Positions 1-7,207 of a DNA stretch of 10,333 bases are shown in pieces. The DNA comes from JBEKYD01 sp052325345 (GTDB lineage: Bacteria > Acidobacteriota > Terriglobia > Bryobacterales > Bryobacteraceae). Each line of letters starts with the position of its first letter. Within the stretch, counting starts at the first letter, position 1. The position numbers were made by a program, and so were the translations under genes. The notes beneath the pieces are model-generated. The model did not search any database and was not told where the DNA came from. It saw only the letters and a program-made list of their open reading frames with translations. The stretch covers positions 1 to 10,333 of the forward strand of contig JBKQVG010000439.1 of assembly GCA_052325345.1 (NCBI GenBank), in the 5' to 3' direction.

Positions 1-52
1 CTGCCGCAAGAAGCGGAACAATGCAGAGCAGGAAAGTGCGGAGGGTCTTCAT
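1..52 (-). CDS. N-terminus of a probable secreted protein (partial)
   Basis: On the minus strand an ATG at 52-50 opens a frame that runs off the left edge of the window. The 17 visible residues read MKTLRTFLLCIVPLLAA: a short basic start followed by a hydrophobic stretch, which is the pattern of a Sec signal peptide. No clear Shine-Dalgarno sequence lies upstream. The gene points away from the tRNA-Arg gene, so 53-219 is a divergent intergenic region. The mature protein lies outside the window and no function can be given. The call rests only on the signal-like N-terminus. Confidence 0.5.
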   Translation of the reverse strand, partial: MKTLRTFLLCIVPLLAA

Positions 53-219
53 GTTAGTGTATTTTGCATCGTACCAAAAGCACCCATGATCGTGGTGATC
101 GTGGTGCAGGTAGGGTTAGTTACCGAGCCGCGACCGCCAGGGAGCGGTTGTCGATCGCCCACTCTCCCCAAAACGGTCAAGCACCCGTGCGGGCACTCTT
201 GCCTGCGGCGGGACCGGGT

Positions 220-248
220 TTGACCCCCGCCTTCCGCATCGCTACAAT
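220..248 (+). promoter_or_regulatory. Sigma70-type promoter of tRNA-Arg
   Basis: TTGACC (220-225) and TACAAT (243-248) are separated by exactly 17 bp, one mismatch from consensus in each hexamer. The expected start near 255 is about a dozen bases before the mature tRNA 5' end at 267. The remainder of 53-219 shows only a short tandem ATCGTGGTG repeat and nothing else I can name. Confidence 0.75.
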
Positions 249-266
249 TGAAGCAGTTCCGCATAC

Positions 267-1543
<1,277 letters not shown>

Positions 1544-1551
1544 GTTCCCGT

Positions 1552-2205
1552 TTACCGTTTGCCCGTCAGAATCCGATTCACCACCAACCCGTGCCACCGC
1601 TCACCCGTGCGCGGCTTGAAACCTTCCGCGTTCAACTGTCCCGCGATGCGATCAAATCCCATGCCGGACTCCCGCAGTTCCTTCATTCTCCCAATCACCG
1701 TCTGTTCCCCCTCGAAATATCCGTAGGGCTTGCGGCCTTCGCAACGGCCTTCCTTGGCCCGTTTGCGCATCCGCGCGCCCCGCAGTTTGGCTACGATCTG
1801 GCTCTTGTCATATTGGGCCACCGCTCCCAGCAATTGGCGCATCAGCACCCGCGTGGGGTCGTTCGCCATCAGGTCCGGTTCGGCCGCCGAAATCAACGTG
1901 AAGCCATTCTTGCGAAGATCGGCGATAGCGGCCTCTTGCACCATCAGGTCGCGCGCCAACCTGTCGAGCCTCTCAATCAGGATGGTACGGACGCCATTGC
2001 TGTGCAACGTGGCCATGAGGTCGCGCCACGCCGGACGGTCCATGTTTTCCACTGTTCCGCTCACGCCCTCCTCACGGAATACCTTCACGATCTTGATGTC
2101 ATGCGCCACCGCGTACTCCCGAACGCTTTTCAACTGGCGAGTGAAGCCGTCGCCTTCAATCTGCCCCTTGCCGGAGACTCGAAGGTACGCGAGAGCCTTT
2201 GTCAT
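1552..2205 (-). CDS. Small serine recombinase (resolvase/invertase family)
   Basis: This 217-aa protein opens with the serine-recombinase signature YLRVSGKGQ. S11 is the probable nucleophile and R9 the motif arginine, and ERLDRLARDL supplies further active-site arginines. After the roughly 140-residue catalytic domain comes RCEGRKPYGYFEG and a helix-turn-helix-like stretch (GMGFDRIAGQLNAEGFKP...GERWHGLVVNRIL). This matches the start of the 'recombinase' domain of large serine integrases, but the protein ends there. It lacks the zinc-ribbon and coiled-coil parts needed by that class. Its size suits a resolvase or invertase, so multimer resolution of the excised circle is a reasonable guess. 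The integrase follows after 8 nt, suggesting one transcript with translational coupling. The ATG at 2205 is supported by a promoter ending just upstream. Confidence 0.9.
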   Translation of the reverse strand: MTKALAYLRVSGKGQIEGDGFTRQLKSVREYAVAHDIKIVKVFREEGVSGTVENMDRPAWRDLMATLHSNGVRTILIERLDRLARDLMVQEAAIADLRKNGFTLISAAEPDLMANDPTRVLMRQLLGAVAQYDKSQIVAKLRGARMRKRAKEGRCEGRKPYGYFEGEQTVIGRMKELRESGMGFDRIAGQLNAEGFKPRTGERWHGLVVNRILTGKR

Positions 2206-2211
2206 GAGTCC

Positions 2212-2240
2212 AGAATACGCTCACTATGCCTAGTAGTCAA
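2212..2240 (-). promoter_or_regulatory. Near-consensus promoter of the recombinase operon, apparently leaderless
   Basis: On the minus strand TTGACT (2240-2235) and TATTCT (2217-2212) are separated by exactly 17 bp. The ATG of the serine recombinase begins at 2205, six bases after the -10 box, so the predicted transcription start coincides with or nearly touches the start codon. No Shine-Dalgarno sequence could fit. The transcript should serve both recombinases. Confidence 0.65.
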
Positions 2241-2263
2241 TACCAATTCTAAAGAATAAGTAT
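2240..2263. promoter_or_regulatory. 24-bp imperfect palindrome, candidate operator
   Basis: The arms ATAC and ATTCT (2240-2243, 2246-2250) pair with AGAAT and GTAT (2253-2257, 2260-2263) about a centre between 2251 and 2252. Nine of eleven positions match. It touches the -35 box of the recombinase promoter, a good place for a repressor or activator dimer. The binding protein is unknown. Candidates encoded on the element are the XRE-like 287-aa protein and the AlpA-like protein. Confidence 0.45.
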
Positions 2264-2336
2264 CATAACTGAAAGCAAAGGGTTATCTGCCCCGCCTGGA
2301 TCTGAGCCCTCGCATTGAGTGCGCGGTCGCGGGCCA

Positions 2337-2380
2337 GTCAACTGACGGTCAACTGGTTGTCGAGTGTCGGTCAACCGATC
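2337..2380 (+). repeat. Four tandem 11-bp repeats, GTCAACTG-type
   Basis: Four consecutive 11-mers start at 2337, 2348, 2359 and 2370: GTCAACTGACG, GTCAACTGGTT, GTCGAGTGTCG and GTCAACCGATC. The first two share their first eight bases and the third is the most degenerate. A possible further degenerate unit starts at 2326. An 11-bp period places each copy on about the same face of the helix, as expected for cooperative protein binding. The array is about 100 bp upstream of the recombinase promoter. Confidence 0.55.
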
Positions 2381-2871
2381 TGGCGAGCCCCCCATAAACC
2401 AGGTTTCGCCAAGTTCTGACAGGTTTTCCGCCGCCACATCGCGATGACACCCGCAGGGAGTGCATGGGACCAGACTGCTGTGTTCATTGGCTCATGTTGC
2501 GGTTCTCCGTTACCACGTCCGAGGGGTGCTAAAAAACCTGCACCGTTTTTCAAAACCTGGCCTCACACTTACGCCATGGCACCACGGTCTACAAGGACCG
2601 ATCCCTAGAGATTTACTATGCCCCACCCCTCTGAGACGCCCACCAGGGGCACCGAGCGCGCGTTTAAACGGCCTAGCCAGCCGCGCCCGCGTCATGGTTG
2701 GCTCCGACAGCCGCATCCGTCTCCCGTGTTGCTGGCGCGATAGGCACGGCCGGTCATGGTCCGCCGCTTCTTCTCCACGCCCGCGCCGCCAACGATGGCT
2801 CCCCGGTGCTCCTGTGCATCATGGCGGGTATTTTATTCGCCGTCCTTCTGTCCCCCAACGCGCGCTGCCGA

Positions 2872-2899
2872 GGTGACAACCAGGGTGACAACTGACAAC
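2872..2899 (+). repeat. Short GGTGACAAC repeats
   Basis: GGTGACAAC occurs at 2872-2880 and 2884-2892 (12-bp period), and TGACAAC follows directly at 2893-2899. It is a small cluster in the gene-free region and could be a protein-binding site. It is short enough that chance is possible. Confidence 0.35.
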
Positions 2900-2987
2900 C
2901 CACCAGCGCCCGCCAGCGCTGGAAACCCGGAGGGACTTTACCATTCGCGCCTCCGCTCTCCTCTCAGGAGGACCCGGCCGCTACTGC

Positions 2988-3070
2988 CGGAGCCAATCTG
3001 GATTTCCCCTCGGATAACCAAGCTGGTTTCCAGGTCGGATAACCAAACTCGTTCCGGATGGCGGACAACC
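2988..3070 (+). repeat. Iteron-like repeats with about 25-bp spacing, TCGGATAACCAA
   Basis: TCGGATAACCAA is perfect at 3010-3021 and 3035-3046. A weaker copy CGGACAACC is at 3062-3070, and a possible degenerate one CGGAGCCAA is at 2988-2996. The spacings are about 23, 25 and 26 bp. The reverse complement TGGTTATCCGA contains TTATCC, the start of a DnaA box, but not a full box. The array lies just after the stop codon of the CHC2-finger gene. Directly repeated sites at this spacing next to a replication-type gene resemble iterons. Confidence 0.45.
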
Positions 3071-3088
3071 CCGTCTGCATCTTGCCGC

Positions 3089-3110
3089 CCCTGAAACGCG
3101 CTATTCAGGG
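3089..3110 (-). terminator. Weak stem-loop at the end of the CHC2-finger gene
   Basis: CCCTGAA (3089-3095) pairs with TTCAGGG (3104-3110) around an 8-nt loop and overlaps the stop codon of the minus-strand gene. No T-run follows on the minus strand, so a conventional intrinsic terminator is doubtful. Confidence 0.3.
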
Positions 3111-3977
3111 CATACCGCCATCCTGCTCAGCGCTATTCGACGGATAAAGAGATTCATACTTAGTAAATATTGGCTTCTCCTTGCGTTCATGAGAGCGACG
3201 GCGGGTTTCTCTCTGCTTCTTTCGGACGGCCTTCTCTGCTTCGATTTCGGTTCTCATCTGCCTTGCCCGCGTGTTCGCCAGTTCCATGAGGTCGTCGCCA
3301 TGCGGGGACAAAACGTAACTGCCGGTTTCGGCGACTGGGCCAGCGGACTGCTTCGCCACCTTCTTGAGCCAGCCGATTTCCTCCAGTTCCCCGATGGCCT
3401 TTGAAATCGCATTGGGTGAAACCACTCCACTGTACCGGCCTATCGCCCTGTAGCTCACCTTCACCGTCGCTGTGGCCTTCCCTGGTTCCCTGTCTGCGAA
3501 TAAGAGCAGAACCGGAGCGATACACCTCGTGGGAGCGGACAGTTCCGCCCAAAGCCCGGATTGTACGAGCAGATCAATATCGCCCTCGAATCCGGCTGGC
3601 CGGAACATTCTGTGCTTCTGATGGAGATGTGCGCCCGTCGGAAGATACGGAACGTCGAACCGCTCTGCGATCCAAAGAGCGCCCTCCCTGGCGGATGCCA
3701 AACCCAGCGCGTCCATTACCAGGTCTATTGGCCCGAAGGGTCCGACTCCGCAGCCGGACCCAAAGCATTTGACGGTGTTAACCTTTCTCTTGACACCAGC
3801 GGAGGCAGTCCGGTCCCCGTTGTGGTGGTGTTCCGGGTGCCAACAGTGGATCATGCCGTGTGCGCCAATCCGCAGATCCAGCTTGTGAGCTACCTGTATG
3901 ATTGGCACGTTACGATTGATCCAGCGCATGTTTGGCACACCGCTGCAACCGCCGCCCAACTTATCGGTTGAGGTCAT
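3105..3977 (-). CDS. CHC2 zinc-finger protein with winged-helix domain (primase-like)
   Basis: This 290-aa protein carries a DnaG-type CHC2 zinc finger near its N-terminus. C45 lies in CWHPEHHHNGDRTAS, H50 or a neighbouring histidine is the likely ligand, and C71 and C76 lie in CFGSGCGVGP. GPIDLVMDALGL...ALWIAERFDVP follows, as in primase zinc-finger domains. No Toprim catalytic domain is present, so it cannot be a complete primase. Residues about 170-210 (VSYRAIGRYSGVVSPNAISKAIGELEEIGWLKK) look like a winged helix, and 240-268 is a highly basic helix. A DNA-binding role in replication start of the element is the best guess. The ATG at 3977 is preceded by GAGGTGG. It follows the AlpA-like gene by 34 bp, probably in one operon. 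Confidence 0.75.
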   Translation of the reverse strand: MTSTDKLGGGCSGVPNMRWINRNVPIIQVAHKLDLRIGAHGMIHCWHPEHHHNGDRTASAGVKRKVNTVKCFGSGCGVGPFGPIDLVMDALGLASAREGALWIAERFDVPYLPTGAHLHQKHRMFRPAGFEGDIDLLVQSGLWAELSAPTRCIAPVLLLFADREPGKATATVKVSYRAIGRYSGVVSPNAISKAIGELEEIGWLKKVAKQSAGPVAETGSYVLSPHGDDLMELANTRARQMRTEIEAEKAVRKKQRETRRRSHERKEKPIFTKYESLYPSNSAEQDGGMP

Positions 3978-4011
3978 ACCACCTCACCGGCCGGACGTTC
4001 CTGCTGGCATC

Positions 4012-4218
4012 CTAAGTCGCCTCTCCGCTTGCCGGTCTGCTGTCGAGCCATCCAACCAAGTCCTCCAGCCGATAGCGCACGGCCGCGCCGATCTTGATGT
4101 ATCGCGGCCCTTGTTTCAGCAGCCGCCAACGCCGGACGGATGCCACGGACAAGCTGGTGATACGAGCTACGTCGTGTTCGTTCAAAAGACCCTCAAGGGT
4201 ATTGCCTGTAATCGCCAT
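4012..4218 (-). CDS. AlpA/excisionase-like helix-turn-helix protein
   Basis: This is a 68-aa protein of the MerR-related AlpA/Xis fold. LLNEHDVARITSLSVASVRRWRLLKQGPRYIKIGAAVRYRLEDLVGWLDSR shows the recognition helix (SVASVRRW) and the wing with conserved GPRYIKIG..VRYR. Such proteins act as recombination directionality factors or activators of integrase genes in prophage-like elements. Here it is the natural candidate for controlling excision. The start is supported by GAGAGG eight to thirteen bases upstream on the minus strand. It precedes the CHC2-finger gene by 34 bp and follows the 287-aa gene by 124 bp. An array of phased GGGAAT repeats lies in that upstream gap. A purely regulatory role is possible. 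Confidence 0.85.
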   Translation of the reverse strand: MAITGNTLEGLLNEHDVARITSLSVASVRRWRLLKQGPRYIKIGAAVRYRLEDLVGWLDSRPASGEAT

Positions 4219-4292
4219 TCAATCCTCTCTGGACTCCCGCGCTGCCTCCCACTGCGATGCAGCCTTCAATATGATGATGGCGTCTGAGGCGT

Positions 4293-4340
4293 GGGAATAG
4301 GCGGGAATCCGGCTGGGAATGATTGGGAATATCTGGGAGA
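4293..4340 (+). repeat. Helically phased GGGAAT repeats upstream of the excisionase-like gene
   Basis: GGGAAT occurs at 4293, 4303, 4315 and 4325, with GGGAGA at 4335: five units spaced 10, 12, 10 and 10 bp. On the minus strand these are ATTCCC units about 75-120 bp upstream of the AlpA-like start. Another GGGAATCC occurs at 5322, in the divergent intergenic region. The regular near-one-turn spacing suggests cooperative binding by a small protein along one helix face, as Xis proteins do. Confidence 0.5.
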
Positions 4341-4342
4341 GT

Positions 4343-5206
4343 CTAATCAGCCGGAATGCCTGATGGCGTAACCGGCTTGGAGCCAGTGGGCTTCGATAGC
4401 GCGTCGGCCAACTTCTTGAGCGATCCGTTCTTAACGGCCTCGCCTCGAAGAATTTTCTCTACCGTCTTCCGATCCGGCCCGCCCCATGCGGCTGGATCAG
4501 ACGTGCTCCAACCAAGGTCACGAAGCCGCGACTCAAGCCACGCGGCACGCTTGGGGAATGCCGTCGAAATCTGAGGGTTTCGGACTGCGGCCGGAGTCGC
4601 GACACTTACTTTCTCGCCGAATAACTCGCCAGTGTAATCGCGCCTTCGGCGCGCCCCAAGTTCACGCTCCAAAACCGTTTCGATACTCACCGCCGGAGGG
4701 TGGATACCGAAATCCGTTCGAAGGGTGAAATCCGCTTCCTCAATGAGCCAAGGAGATTCGCCGGACAGAAAGCCGCCGATCCTGTCAAGCTGTGCGTTGA
4801 AATCTCTCGCCGGTAGAGGCATATCATCCAATTCGCCCGCTACCATCAGGAGCACCCGCCCAAAATATTCCTCAATGAGCGAAATCACGTTAGCCCGAAG
4901 CGCGTTCGTTATCTCGTCATACGTCACCTTGGCACCGAGGACACCATCCCAGAGGGCTGGGCTGCCCACCAGAGAGTCTCGCCGAAGCAACTCGCCAACG
5001 TCGTTCAAGTCCTCGTGGCACGCGCCCTCGTTCAAATGCGCGGCCCACCGGTTCAGCCTGTGCAAATTACACGTGAAGCCACGGCGAAGCTTCTTGAGGT
5101 CTTGCTCAACTCGGAGTTGTGCTTCGTGCGAAAGATCCACGGCAAAGCCGCTCCATCCGGTCGGTGCCCGCCCAAGCGATTCTCCTGCAAATGGGAGCAC
5201 GAGCAT
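4343..5206 (-). CDS. Unrecognised protein with XRE-like C-terminal helix-turn-helix
   Basis: I do not recognise this 287-aa protein as a whole. Its last 60 residues (DRKTVEKILRGEAVKNGSLKKLADALSKPTG) follow the second half of Cro/C1-type helix-turn-helix domains, in which a recognition helix and 'GxxxxxSLxxLAxAL' are typical. The central part (about 90-150) is helical, with TYDEITNALRANVISLIEEYFGRVLL. No membrane segment or signal peptide is evident. The open frame continues upstream to 5545, but that would overlap the well-supported plus-strand gene starting at 5367, so I take the ATG at 5206. Its ribosome site is weak and the start is uncertain. It is first in the minus-strand series and divergent from the exported-protein gene, a typical position for the element's regulator. 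Confidence 0.6.
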   Translation of the reverse strand: MLVLPFAGESLGRAPTGWSGFAVDLSHEAQLRVEQDLKKLRRGFTCNLHRLNRWAAHLNEGACHEDLNDVGELLRRDSLVGSPALWDGVLGAKVTYDEITNALRANVISLIEEYFGRVLLMVAGELDDMPLPARDFNAQLDRIGGFLSGESPWLIEEADFTLRTDFGIHPPAVSIETVLERELGARRRRDYTGELFGEKVSVATPAAVRNPQISTAFPKRAAWLESRLRDLGWSTSDPAAWGGPDRKTVEKILRGEAVKNGSLKKLADALSKPTGSKPVTPSGIPAD

Positions 5207-5304
5207 CGGACTTTGAACGCCAGCGTAGCAGGAATATGCAAGGGCGTCACGCCCACGCCACCCCAGGCCCCCGCAGTCGAGGACAAATGGATGGCGGCCG
5301 GGTG

Positions 5305-5357
5305 TATACTGAATCAGATTTGGGAATCCGAAATGGAAATTCCGTGTGGATAGGAGG
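5305..5357 (+). promoter_or_regulatory. Candidate -10 box and strong ribosome site for the exported-protein gene
   Basis: TATACT (5305-5310) matches a -10 box; no convincing -35 accompanies it (AGGACA at 5280-5285 is 19 bp away). AGGAGG (5352-5357) is a full Shine-Dalgarno sequence nine bases before the ATG at 5367. It decides that start over the in-frame GTG at 5346. Confidence 0.5.
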
Positions 5358-5366
5358 CTAACGCAT

Positions 5367-6350
5367 ATGCCGGGTGCTACGGTTCTTAGGGCGGCGGGCC
5401 GGTCCGCGCACCGCATCATTGCCATTGGTTGCCTTGCGCTTCTCGCGACCGTTGAAGGGAGTTGCCAGTCAAGGAAGCAACTGACTGAGACCAGCGCCCG
5501 CGATCTCATCCGGGAGTACATTAGCAGCCAGAAGCAGAGCTTCACTGTGCCGGTCGGGGCGATTCTGCCGCTGATGAGCCGGACGAAGAAGGACTACACG
5601 GCTACGGCGTCGAACGAGGTAGAAGTCGCCGTCAAGCGACTTATCGGGACGAAACTGGTGATGCAGACTCCTGTTATGATCGCGTACCCCGTGATATCCG
5701 GTCAATTCTCCAGGCGATACACAATAGACAACGACACCGCAAGATTTAGCCTGGATCACAAAGATCACTGGTATACCGAAACCTATACGGTAGAGACGGG
5801 TCCGAACTCCAACGTGGTCACCGGAAAACGCGAGATAACCATCGATCCCCCGTATGGAAGTCGCAGCAATCTTGTACAGCAGCAATCGGCGACCGGAGCA
5901 GTTCGCCCTGATGGGTCGGTCGATCTCCAAACCGCATCCATCGGACACGCGGACTACGTGCTCGATGTGCGCTTCCGCTTTGCTTATATTGAAGACGGAC
6001 CGACAGCCTACCTCCAATCCCCGAATGGAACCAAACTCGTCGGTAAAGCCTCTGGACGGAAGGTGGAACTCAAGGAGTACGAGTATTCGTTCAGTCCGGA
6101 GATGCAGAAACGTGTTCTAGGACAAGGACAACAGGCGTACGTCTCCGGCGGTAGTTTTGAGATTGGGGAGGTATCAGGCTTACGACTCCTCGGTGAGACA
6201 GAAGCGACGGCGGCTTTCGCATGGCACGCCGCCATGAACGATCTGGGCCGTGCTTTATTGGGTGATGAGGCGAAACCCGCCGGCACTGGCGCAGCCACCT
6301 TCGCTAAGAAGCCTGACGGCACCTGGTTCATCGATAGCGTTCGGTATTAA
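5367..6350 (+). CDS. Unrecognised exported protein, element cargo
   Basis: This is a 327-aa protein of unknown function. The N-terminus has arginines at 8, 12 and 16, a hydrophobic run (17-29, IIAIGCLALLATV) and a cysteine at 33 in EGSCQS. That suggests export, possibly as a lipoprotein, although the lipobox is poor. The mature part begins with KQLTETSARDLIREYI. It continues as mainly beta-like polar sequence and ends with a segment (about 265-327) of the type FEIGEVSGLRLLGETEATAAFAW...PDGTWFIDSVRY, a pattern I have seen in small periplasmic domains of soil bacteria but cannot name. The ATG at 5367 follows a perfect AGGAGG. It lies divergent from the 287-aa gene and 178 bp before a small membrane protein on the same strand. 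Confidence 0.8.
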   Translation: MPGATVLRAAGRSAHRIIAIGCLALLATVEGSCQSRKQLTETSARDLIREYISSQKQSFTVPVGAILPLMSRTKKDYTATASNEVEVAVKRLIGTKLVMQTPVMIAYPVISGQFSRRYTIDNDTARFSLDHKDHWYTETYTVETGPNSNVVTGKREITIDPPYGSRSNLVQQQSATGAVRPDGSVDLQTASIGHADYVLDVRFRFAYIEDGPTAYLQSPNGTKLVGKASGRKVELKEYEYSFSPEMQKRVLGQGQQAYVSGGSFEIGEVSGLRLLGETEATAAFAWHAAMNDLGRALLGDEAKPAGTGAATFAKKPDGTWFIDSVRY

Positions 6351-6528
6351 TCGGTGTAATGCACCCGCGCGTATTAAAGGGACAAGCGTTTGGTTTCAGC
6401 ATTGAGGGGCCGGTCTCCGTCGTAGCCGGATTGATGGCCGCTCCGTTGGCGCGGCGGGTCGGCCGTACGTCTCATTGGGCTTTGGTTTGCGACGGGAGGC
6501 AGGCGGGGCAATTGATTGGAGGTTGGTT

Positions 6529-6906
6529 ATGGATCACGTCGAGGTACTATTCAAGGAGTACGACACGCTCCGAGACGAGATCATCAGCCGCACGAACAAC
6601 GCACACCAGTTGGCGACGGTTTTTGCTGTCTTGTGGGTGGGTGTGTTCTCTTGGTTGGTGTCTCGGATTGGTATCACTCCTCGGGGAATCGCGGTCCTAG
6701 TAGGTGTGACCGTCGCATTCGGGGCGGTCCTAGCCGGTGTCAACCGGTGGGTAATCCAGCTTGATATAAACAACGCTGCTGCCAGAATCCGAGAATTAGA
6801 AGCCGAGATCAACCAGCTATGTGGCGCTGAACTGCTCAAATGGGAGACACACTGGGGTGGGGCCGTCACGGGGCCGCTCCGCAAGAGACATCCGCATTCA
6901 AGCTGA
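6529..6906 (+). CDS. Small two-helix membrane protein, element cargo
   Basis: This is a 125-aa protein. A short charged N-terminus (MDHVEVLFKEYDTLRDEIISR) precedes two hydrophobic segments (about 27-46 and 53-72) separated by a brief turn with RIGITPRG. An amphipathic, probably coiled-coil helix (about 75-98, NNAAARIRELEAEINQL) and a basic tail follow. The start is set by GGAGG at 6518-6522, six bases before the ATG. I know of uncharacterised bacterial two-helix proteins with the same EYxxLRxEI opening but no established function. The overall build (two membrane helices plus a cytosolic coil) resembles membrane-acting accessory proteins of defence systems, but no motif shows this. The 178 bp between it and the exported-protein gene contains no other gene I can support. 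Confidence 0.7.
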   Translation: MDHVEVLFKEYDTLRDEIISRTNNAHQLATVFAVLWVGVFSWLVSRIGITPRGIAVLVGVTVAFGAVLAGVNRWVIQLDINNAAARIRELEAEINQLCGAELLKWETHWGGAVTGPLRKRHPHSS

Positions 6907-6951
6907 TTTCCCCCGCGACGTGGTTGCCAATCCAAAGACTCCAAATCTGCC

Positions 6952-7078
6952 TGTGCCCAATTCTGTGCCCACCCCGTGCATAGAAGCCGTGTTCACCTTT
7001 GCGAGTGCCGCGCGCGCGAAGCCCACGAAGCCTTTGGCAACTAGCAACATAGCGCAAGCCCGACCAACCATTGTGCCT
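6952..7078 (+). repeat. TGTGCCC repeats at the right end (arm-type sites or integrase relic)
   Basis: TGTGCCC occurs at 6952-6958 and 6964-6970, with TGTGCCT at 7072-7078, all in the same orientation as the pair at 415-433. The right-hand pair matches the left one at 20 of 22 positions. On the minus strand one frame reads RHNGWSGLRYV...GGHRIGH, loosely like the integrase's GHSDFATTRRYV...GGHKIGH, so a decayed integrase 3' end is an alternative. No intact gene exists in 6907-7109. Confidence 0.4.
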
Positions 7079-7109
7079 ACTGCTAAGTCTTTGATTTATC
7101 GTCGGTTAC

Positions 7110-7157
7110 TGCCTCCGGAGCAAAAGGTCGGTGGTTCGAATCCACTCGGGCGTACCA
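7110..7157 (+). repeat. attR core, 48-bp direct repeat (right copy)
   Basis: This is a perfect copy of 296-343: the tRNA-Arg anticodon arm from just before the loop, the T-arm, acceptor 3' strand and CCA. It lacks the 5' half of the tRNA and so is not a functional tRNA gene. It marks the junction between the element and the chromosome. Confidence 0.93.
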
Positions 7158-7207
7158 CATTTCTATCGCCGCTCACGATGCCCAACCACCGCCCGCCCGT
7201 ATCCATC

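Larger units (their letters stand above)
2264..3104. other. Gene-free, repeat-rich region of about 840 bp (candidate replication or control region)
   Basis: No reading frame here has the look of a protein: the longest open frames are low-complexity and arginine-rich, lack good ribosome sites and resemble nothing I know. The region holds three separate short-repeat arrays (2337-2380, 2872-2899, 2988-3070), listed individually. It lies between the CHC2-finger gene and the recombinase promoter. The arrays and the primase-like neighbour make an origin of replication or a recombination/partition control region plausible, but this is inference only. Between about 2385 and 2870 I see no repeats or gene, only a short palindrome CGTTTAAACG near 2664. 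Confidence 0.4.

Noticed and set aside
2460..2876. 138-aa plus-strand open frame in the repeat-rich gap
   Set aside because: The sequence is arginine- and proline-rich with no domain-like pattern and no ribosome site, as expected of chance frames in GC-rich DNA.
2337..3070. CRISPR array
   Set aside because: The repeats are 8-12 bp with 0-25 bp spacing and differ between clusters. There are no 25-40 bp repeats with unique spacers and no cas genes.
5207..5545. N-terminal extension of the 287-aa protein to 400 aa
   Set aside because: It would run antisense into the exported-protein gene, which has a perfect AGGAGG and a signal-like N-terminus, and would cover the divergent promoter region.
7110..7157. 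Second tRNA gene at the right end
   Set aside because: Only the 3' 48 nt are present; the 5' acceptor strand and D-arm are missing, so it is an attachment-site copy.
6821..7207. N-terminal extension of pip across the att site
   Set aside because: The open frame continues upstream through element DNA, but family members begin near LYPPIEPY. The extension would be created by the insertion itself.
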